This document shows, piece after piece, positions 14,522-19,726 of a DNA stretch of 19,726 bases. Position 1 is the stretch's first letter. Every line of letters starts with the position of its first letter. This DNA comes from CAVPDE01 sp964580575 (GTDB lineage: Bacteria; Desulfobacterota; DSM-4660; Desulfatiglandales; HGW-15). The stretch covers positions 1 through 19,726 of the forward strand of contig CAZOLJ010000078.1 in assembly GCA_964580575.1 (NCBI GenBank). Direction: 5' to 3'. The position numbers and the translations under genes were made by a program. The notes beneath the pieces are model-generated. The model saw only the letters and a program-made list of their open reading frames with translations. It ran no database searches and was not told the DNA's origin.

Positions 14522-16003
14522 ATGCTGCTGCCGGAAGTCAAAAAACACTACGGAAGACTGAAATTTCTCATCGACGGGGAGTGGGTCGATTCCAAGTCCA
14601 CCAGCACCGAGCTCGACACGAATCCGGCCACGGATGACGTGATCGCGGAATTCCCCATGGCCACCAAGGAAGAAGCCTTCAAGGCCGTGGACGCCGCGCA
14701 CAAGGCTTTTCAAACCTGGCGCAATGTGTCCATAAGAGACCGAGCCTACATGCTCTTCAGCATGCACCACAAATTCCGCGACAACTTCGAGATGCTCTGC
14801 CGGGTCCTGACCCAGGATCACGGCCGGACGATCGGCGAAGCCAGAGGGTCTGTGGCTCGGGTTCTGGAGAACATCGAATCCGCCTGCAGCGCCGTTTACG
14901 GCTTGCCGAAACAGAATGAACACATCATGAACCTGGCAAACGGCATCGACGAGTATCTCACCTGGGAGCCCCTGGGAGCCTTCCTCATCATCACCCCCGG
15001 GAATATCCCCATGCACGCTTGGTCGTCCTTTGTGCCCTATGCTCTTGCAGCCGGGTGCACGGTCGTCATCAGCCCGAGCAGGCAGGACCCTGTCGCGGCC
15101 GAAACCATAAACCGCGTGACTCTGGAGGCAGGGTTCCCCAAGGGCGTGATTAACATGGTTCACGGCGGAAGAAACATCAACAAGGAGATCCTGTCTCATC
15201 CGTCCATCAAGGGGGTGGGTTTTATCGGTTCCAACAGAGCGGGCTGGGAGCTCTTCCATCTCTGCGGAAAGCTGGGCAAGACCTCTTCCATCAACGGCAA
15301 CGGCAAGAACCACGTGGTCATCATGCCTGATGCAGACATTGACAGCGCCGTTCCGTGGCTTCTGAGAGCGTGCTTCGGAATGACCGGGCAGCGGTGCCTG
15401 GGGGTGGACAACGTGGTCGTCATCGGCAGCATTTACGACGAAGTGAAAACCAAGTTCAAGGAAGCGGCCGCCAAGATGAAACTCGGCTACGGCCTTGACC
15501 CCGAGGCCGAACTGGGACCCTATACCACAAAAGGCGGCATGCAGAAAATCCTGGACTGGACTGAAAAGTCCCTTGCCGAGGGAGCTAAAATGGTGCTTGA
15601 CGGACGCACCGTGAAAGTCAAAGATTACCCGAAAGGCTACTTCCTCGGGCCGATCATCATCGAGAACGTCAACCCTGACATGGCCATGGCCAAGGAAGAA
15701 GCCTTTGGCGCCGTTGCGGCTTTGATGAGGGCAGAAAGCCTGGATCAGGCCATCGAGTGGATCAACACCAAGACCAACCTGGGGCACTCGGCTTGCATCA
15801 TGACGAGCAGCGGGAAGAATGCCCGGAAGTTTATCCGCGAGGCCAATGTGGGCAACGTGGGTGTGAACGTAGGGGTTGCACAGCCTTACGCTTTCTTTCC
15901 CCTGGGGTCCAGAAGAGAGTCTTTCGTGGGCACAGCCAAATCCAGGCTCGCCTCCATGAAGATGTTCATGGACGAGAAGACCGTGACGACAAGATGGATA
16001 TAA
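14522..16003 (+). CDS. methylmalonate-semialdehyde dehydrogenase-like aldehyde dehydrogenase
   Basis: An ALDH-superfamily enzyme of 493 residues resembling CoA-acylating methylmalonate-semialdehyde dehydrogenase (MmsA/IolA). The catalytic cysteine is Cys292 in GQRC. The general-base Glu of ordinary ALDHs is replaced by Asn258 in INGNGKNH, as in CoA-dependent MMSDHs. Arg113 and Arg291 align with IolA Arg107 and Arg283, which bind the substrate carboxylate that is lost as CO2. The C-terminal VGVNVGV...AFFP block is also MMSDH-like. Two positions differ: TPGNIP where relatives have TPFNFP, and SPSRQDP where the NAD-binding KPSE normally lies. GGAGG (14510-14514) is 7 nt before the ATG. Being next to a Mo-hydroxylase and enamidase, it may act on 2-formylglutarate (inference) rather than on a valine or inositol intermediate. 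Confidence 0.82.
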   Translation: MLLPEVKKHYGRLKFLIDGEWVDSKSTSTELDTNPATDDVIAEFPMATKEEAFKAVDAAHKAFQTWRNVSIRDRAYMLFSMHHKFRDNFEMLCRVLTQDHGRTIGEARGSVARVLENIESACSAVYGLPKQNEHIMNLANGIDEYLTWEPLGAFLIITPGNIPMHAWSSFVPYALAAGCTVVISPSRQDPVAAETINRVTLEAGFPKGVINMVHGGRNINKEILSHPSIKGVGFIGSNRAGWELFHLCGKLGKTSSINGNGKNHVVIMPDADIDSAVPWLLRACFGMTGQRCLGVDNVVVIGSIYDEVKTKFKEAAAKMKLGYGLDPEAELGPYTTKGGMQKILDWTEKSLAEGAKMVLDGRTVKVKDYPKGYFLGPIIIENVNPDMAMAKEEAFGAVAALMRAESLDQAIEWINTKTNLGHSACIMTSSGKNARKFIREANVGNVGVNVGVAQPYAFFPLGSRRESFVGTAKSRLASMKMFMDEKTVTTRWI

Positions 16004-16006
16004 AGC

Positions 16007-16190
16007 CAGTGATCAGTAATCAGTGATCAGTGAATCAGTAAATAGTAAACAGTAAGCAGCAGGCAGTAAGCCCAAAAAGAGAAGACAGAAGAAAACCAGT
16101 GCAAGGGGCAAGGTGCACCAAAAGCAGTAATCAGTGAACAGTGACAAGGGCAAGAGATACTTGTCACTTGTTTCTTGTCTCTCGTGACTT
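16007..16190. repeat. CAGTGAT/CAGTAAT 7-nt microrepeat and short inverted repeats
   Basis: About nine degenerate 7-nt units of CAGTGAT/CAGTAAT type run from 16007 to about 16069. Further copies (CAGTAATCAGTGAACAGT) appear near 16123-16142. GTGACAAG (16141-16148) is exactly inverted as CTTGTCAC (16160-16167). This fills the gap before the Mo-enzyme gene. No ribosome binding site is visible before its ATG. Confidence 0.7.
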
Positions 16191-16195
16191 TGGTT

Positions 16196-18460
16196 ATGAC
16201 CAAACAGATCAACAAGACCATTCCTAAGATCGGTGCGGTGGATCTCGCCAGGGGCAGCCGCCTTTTCAGCGAAGACATCCCCCTCGACAACGCTTTATCC
16301 CTGCATGTCTTCAGAAGCGAGAAGGCCCATGCGAGGATTGTCCGTCTCGATGTGGAGGAAGCCCGCAAGGTGAGCGGGGTCGTCGGGATCTTGACGGCTA
16401 AGGACATCCCGGGCAAAAACCTTTTCGGCCTTATCAACAAGGATCAGCCTCTCCTTGCTCACGAAAAAGTCCGGTTTATCGGAGAAGCGATTGCTGTTGT
16501 CGTCGCAGCGGACAGGGAGTCCGGCCGGAGAGCACTGGAAGCGATAGATATTGTTTACGAGGACCTTCCGTCAGTCTTCGACCCTGAGGAGTCCCTGAAA
16601 GAAGGCTCCCCGCTCCTTCATCCTAAGGGCAATCTGCTTTTCAAGAGAACCCTTCGCAAAGGCAATGTGGCAGAAGCTTTCTCCAGGTGTGACGTCGTCG
16701 TCAAGAAGACCTACCAGACCTCCTGCCTGGAGCACTCTTACCTTGAACCGGATGCCGGAGTGGGGTTTGTCGACGAGGATGGAACCCTGGTGATCTATGC
16801 CTCGACCCAGAATCCTCATTATGACCTCAAAGAGGTTTCGGAGATCCTCGGCCTGGAGGAGGAGCGAATCCGGATTATACAGGCCGCCACAGGAGGAGGG
16901 TTCGGCTCCAAGCTCGATCTGACCGTTCAAGGGCACATCGGCCTTGCGCTCTACCATTTCCGGCGTCCGGTGCGGCTTGTCTTCAGCCGGGAGGAGGTTT
17001 TTTTGGCAACGCCCAAGAGGCATCCTCTCAAAATGGAGATGGAAACCGGCGCAACCCGAAACGGCAAAATCCAGGCCCTGCGGGCTCGGATTGTCTGTGA
17101 CACCGGGGCCTATGCCTCTTACGGCGTGGCCGTGGCGACCAGAGCTGCGGTTCATGCTACCGGACCCTATGAGATCGAAAACGTCGAAGTTGAAAGCCTC
17201 TGCGTCTACACCAACAACCCCATAGCCGGGGCCATGAGAGGGTTCGGAGTTCCGCAGATCGCCTTTGCCCACGAGTCCCAGGTGGACCTTCTCGCTCGGG
17301 AACTCCACCTGGACCCCATGGAGATCAGGAGACTCAACGCGCTCCGCGCAGGCTCAAAGACAGGCACGGGCCAGCAGCTCATGGCCAGCGTCGGCATGAA
17401 CAAGACACTGGAGGCGATTGAGCCTCACTACAAGAGCGCGAGGAGTCAATGGAAGACCGAAGGGATCCCCGCGCCTCTCAGAAGAGGCGTCGGGATCGGG
17501 TCCATGTGGTATGGGATCGGAAATACGGGCGTGCAGAATCCTTCCAGCGCCAGGGTGGAAATGGATGCTCAGGGCAAGGTGACGCTCTTTTCCGGTGCTG
17601 CAGACATCGGGCAAGGATCTTCGACTGTGCTCGCGCAAATCACGGCGGAAGTGCTCGGCATCGAGCCTTCTGAGGTGTCCCTCGTGATTGCCGATACCAA
17701 GTGGACCACGAACGCGGGAGCGACTTCTGCGAGTCGCCAGACCTACATCTCAGGCAATGCCGTCAAGGAAGCAGCCGACAAACTCGCCGATGTGCTGCTC
17801 ACCGAAGCGGTGGATGTTCTGAAGGCTCCAAAATCCCTGCTCGCCCTTGAAGATGGTTTTGTCGTGGATTCCAGACACTCCGACCGAAGGGTTCCCCTGT
17901 CCAAGCTCGCCAAGAGAGCTCATGACCGGGGGCGGCCCTTGAAGTGGCAGGGCTATTTTGATCCTGAAACAACGCCCCTGGACGGCGAGACCGGCCAAGG
18001 CACTCCTTATGCCACCTATGCTTTCGCTTCTCATCTTGCCCTGGTCACGGTAGACACCTCAACGGGTGAGGTCAGGGTGAACAGGATCGTGGCTGCTCAC
18101 GACGTGGGCAGAGCCATCCATCCTCAGAACGTGGAAGGCCAGATCCAGGGCGGTGTCGGTATGGGGCTGGGGTTCGCTCTCATGGAGGAATTCATTCCGG
18201 GGAAAACAGCCTCCATGGGCGAGTACCACATTCCCACAAGCCTGGACATGCCGGAAATTATCCCCATCATTGTGGAGGACCAGGAGCCTACCGGGCCTTT
18301 TGGCGCCAAGGGCGTGGGGGAACCCGCCCTCATTCCCACGGCGCCTGCGATTCTCAATGCCATAGCCGATGCGCTGGGGGAGCGCATCTTCCGGCTTCCA
18401 GCGCATCCGGAGCGGGTGAGAGAGACGGCAAGGAGAAAAGCCGCAGACAAAGGGGGTTAG
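16196..18460 (+). CDS. xanthine dehydrogenase-family molybdopterin-binding subunit
   Basis: Large catalytic subunit of a molybdenum hydroxylase, 754 residues from ATG 16196. An N-terminal a/b-hammerhead domain (about 15-120) is followed by the two molybdopterin-cytosine/guanine-dinucleotide binding domains. Visible cofactor motifs are STQNPH, GGGFGSK (233-239), AMRGFGVPQ with Arg348, and GVGE with the catalytic base Glu709. Such enzymes insert water-derived oxygen at a carbon next to a ring nitrogen. With the adjacent enamidase the best guess is nicotinate (or 6-hydroxynicotinate-type) dehydrogenase, but the substrate is not readable from motifs. The 2Fe-2S and FAD partner subunits are not in the window. 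The E. barkeri nicotinate dehydrogenase has this subunit split in two; here it is one chain. A TTG at 16175 is less likely because the codons come from repeat DNA. Confidence 0.86.
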   Translation: MTKQINKTIPKIGAVDLARGSRLFSEDIPLDNALSLHVFRSEKAHARIVRLDVEEARKVSGVVGILTAKDIPGKNLFGLINKDQPLLAHEKVRFIGEAIAVVVAADRESGRRALEAIDIVYEDLPSVFDPEESLKEGSPLLHPKGNLLFKRTLRKGNVAEAFSRCDVVVKKTYQTSCLEHSYLEPDAGVGFVDEDGTLVIYASTQNPHYDLKEVSEILGLEEERIRIIQAATGGGFGSKLDLTVQGHIGLALYHFRRPVRLVFSREEVFLATPKRHPLKMEMETGATRNGKIQALRARIVCDTGAYASYGVAVATRAAVHATGPYEIENVEVESLCVYTNNPIAGAMRGFGVPQIAFAHESQVDLLARELHLDPMEIRRLNALRAGSKTGTGQQLMASVGMNKTLEAIEPHYKSARSQWKTEGIPAPLRRGVGIGSMWYGIGNTGVQNPSSARVEMDAQGKVTLFSGAADIGQGSSTVLAQITAEVLGIEPSEVSLVIADTKWTTNAGATSASRQTYISGNAVKEAADKLADVLLTEAVDVLKAPKSLLALEDGFVVDSRHSDRRVPLSKLAKRAHDRGRPLKWQGYFDPETTPLDGETGQGTPYATYAFASHLALVTVDTSTGEVRVNRIVAAHDVGRAIHPQNVEGQIQGGVGMGLGFALMEEFIPGKTASMGEYHIPTSLDMPEIIPIIVEDQEPTGPFGAKGVGEPALIPTAPAILNAIADALGERIFRLPAHPERVRETARRKAADKGG

Positions 18461-18481
18461 ATATTCCGCCGCCTGTCCGGA

Positions 18482-18545
18482 GGCTGCTCGTTGCAGGTTG
18501 CTTGTTGCCAGTTGTCCGCAGTCAGTGGTCCGTTGTTCTGAGGCC
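18482..18545. repeat. GTTGC-type degenerate microrepeat
   Basis: Short degenerate units (GTTGCAG, GTTGCTT, GTTGCCA, GTTGTCC, GTTGTTC) follow the Mo-enzyme stop, another sequence variant of the 7-nt microrepeats seen elsewhere in the window. There is no coding signal. Confidence 0.5.
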
Positions 18546-18546
18546 T

Positions 18547-18621
18547 TGGAGTGATGGAACATAGGAGTACTGGAGTAATGGTTTAAACCAATACTCCAGT
18601 ACTCCATTACTCCAACACTCC
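18547..18621. repeat. GGAGTANT octamer microrepeat, inverted (copy 2)
   Basis: GGAGTACTGGAGTAATGG-type units on the left and ACTCC-type reverse complements on the right meet at the palindrome TGGTTTAAACCA (18579-18590). This is the same family as the block at 14386-14492. Together the two copies bracket the aldehyde dehydrogenase and Mo-enzyme genes. Confidence 0.75.
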
Positions 18622-18671
18622 GTTTTGATGTTTCGGCATTTTAGGCATTCACGATTTAAGGAGGTTAACTC

Positions 18672-19726
18672 ATGTCTAAGGTTCTTTTGAAAAATATTGG
18701 GACGCTCGTCAGTGGCGATATCGAAAACCCGATCTTTAAGGCCGATGCGATCTGGATCGAGGAGGGTCTGATCAAGAAGGTGGGTTTCCTGAAGGACATG
18801 GATGAAAAAGCGGCGAACATGGTGATCGACTGCGCCGGAACCACCGTGACGCCCGGTCTCATCGATTCCCATGTCCATCCTGTTCTGGGAGACTTTACGC
18901 CCAGGCAAAAGCAACTGGACTTCCTGGAGAGCGAGGTTCACGGCGGCGTGACCACGGCGATCTCGGCAGGAGAAGTTCATCTTCCGGGAAGGCCCAAGGA
19001 CCCTGCCGGGACCAAAGCCCTCGCGATTCTCGCCGCTAAATCCTTCGCGGCCTTCAGGCCGGGCGGCATGAAAGTGCTGGGCGGAAGCGTGATTCTTGAG
19101 AAAGGCCTGGTGGAAAAGGATTTCGAAGAAATGGCTAAAGAAGGCGTGCGAGTGGTAGGGGAGATCGGTCTCGGCTCGGTCAAGTCGCCGGAAGACGCGG
19201 CGCCTATGGTCACGTGGGCCAGGAAGAACGGGATGGTCGTCATGATGCACGCAGGAGGAACCTCCATACCAGGAAGTACAACGGTAGGGCTCAAGGAGGT
19301 GCTCGGTGCCGGTCCGGATATCGTCTCTCATATCAACGGCGGCCCCACCGCCTGTTCCATCGAGGAAGCGGAAAAACTGATCACCCAAACGACCATGGCC
19401 ATCGAATTCGCCCACTGCGGCAATATGAAGACAGCCGTAGAAATCGGATCGTTTCTCGTGAAACACAAAGCGCTCCACCGTGGGATCATCGGAAATGATG
19501 CTCCTTCCGGAACAGGCGTCGTGCCGCTGGGAGTCTTGAGGGTCATGAGTCTTCTTGCAGGGATGACACCGATCCGGCCGGAGCAGGCTGTGTGCATGGC
19601 CACCGGCAACACCGCCAAGCTTTATAAGCTCAACCGGGGAATCCTTGCGGCGGGCAAGGAAGCCGATATCGTCGTCATGGATACGCCCATGGGTTCTGTG
19701 GGGAAGGATGCCCTCGCCGCCCTTGC
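18672..19726 (+). CDS. ena: enamidase (cyclic amidohydrolase), 3' truncated by window end
   Basis: An amidohydrolase-superfamily enzyme; 351 full codons are present and the frame is still open at the window end (the E. barkeri protein is about 385 residues). Enamidase hydrolyses 1,4,5,6-tetrahydro-6-oxonicotinate to 2-formylglutarate and ammonium. Metal and active-site candidates are His67 and His69 (DSHVH), Glu164 (GEIGLGS), His193 (MMHAGG), His220 (SHINGG) and Asp276 (GNDAPSGTG). Long stretches, including GRPKDPAGTKALAI, SHINGGPTA and KEADIVVMDTPMGSV, agree closely with the E. barkeri enamidase as I remember it. ATG 18672 has AGGAGG at 18659-18664, 7 nt upstream. It is downstream of the Mo-enzyme in the same orientation. 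A related cyclic-amide hydrolase remains possible. Confidence 0.88.
   Translation, partial: MSKVLLKNIGTLVSGDIENPIFKADAIWIEEGLIKKVGFLKDMDEKAANMVIDCAGTTVTPGLIDSHVHPVLGDFTPRQKQLDFLESEVHGGVTTAISAGEVHLPGRPKDPAGTKALAILAAKSFAAFRPGGMKVLGGSVILEKGLVEKDFEEMAKEGVRVVGEIGLGSVKSPEDAAPMVTWARKNGMVVMMHAGGTSIPGSTTVGLKEVLGAGPDIVSHINGGPTACSIEEAEKLITQTTMAIEFAHCGNMKTAVEIGSFLVKHKALHRGIIGNDAPSGTGVVPLGVLRVMSLLAGMTPIRPEQAVCMATGNTAKLYKLNRGILAAGKEADIVVMDTPMGSVGKDALAAL

Noticed and set aside
13724..15787. 687-codon open frame on the minus strand
   Set aside because: It runs antisense across the regulator and dehydrogenase genes and through a microrepeat; the translation has no recognisable domain, and the plus-strand genes are clear.

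Overview
The window looks like chromosome from an anaerobic bacterium of the Desulfobacterota (former Deltaproteobacteria). The grounds are the hgcAB mercury-methylation pair, an enamidase and molybdenum hydroxylase of the anaerobic nicotinate type, a TRAP transporter, and intergenic gaps full of degenerate 7-9 nt microrepeats and small inverted-repeat elements. The lineage is inferred from gene content; there is no rRNA or other marker gene.

Layout. (1) 78-2801: a large P2-type cation-pumping ATPase. (2) 2951-3688: pyrF, orotidine-5'-phosphate decarboxylase. (3) 3929-5676: a cysteine-synthase-fold PLP enzyme joined by an ATGA overlap to an AlaX-type tRNA-editing protein. (4) 5813-7102: an alpha/beta hydrolase followed by a YpeA-type acetyltransferase. 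(5) 7218-10113: a complete TRAP transporter (Tat-exported binding protein, small and large permeases). (6) 10440-12100: hgcA and hgcB, separated by a small inverted-repeat element with a candidate 5-bp target duplication. (7) 12320-13504, minus strand: a Cys/His-rich permease of the SO_0444 Cu/Zn-efflux type, converging on hgcAB. (8) 13742 to the end: a GntR/FCD regulator, a methylmalonate-semialdehyde-dehydrogenase-like enzyme, a xanthine-dehydrogenase-type molybdopterin subunit and an enamidase that runs off the window.

How the genes fit together. HgcA (membrane corrinoid methyl carrier) and HgcB (ferredoxin) are known to be required together for methylmercury formation. The final cluster looks catabolic. 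The Mo-enzyme would hydroxylate an N-heterocycle such as nicotinate, and the enamidase would release 2-formylglutarate. The neighbouring dehydrogenase keeps the features of CoA-acylating, decarboxylating malonate-semialdehyde-type enzymes. I infer that it could turn 2-formylglutarate directly into glutaryl-CoA plus CO2, bypassing the methyleneglutarate rearrangement branch of Eubacterium barkeri. The divergent GntR promoter carries a palindrome suited to autoregulation.

Gaps are dominated by repeats: four small elements with inverted ends (5666-5801, 10179-10374, 11514-11660, 12160-12250) and several blocks of short degenerate tandem units folded back as inverted repeats (about 2826-2946, 3699-3862, 14386-14492, 16007-16190, 18482-18621). 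Two related elements in opposite orientation bracket hgcAB. I saw no tRNA, rRNA, CRISPR array or intact transposase.
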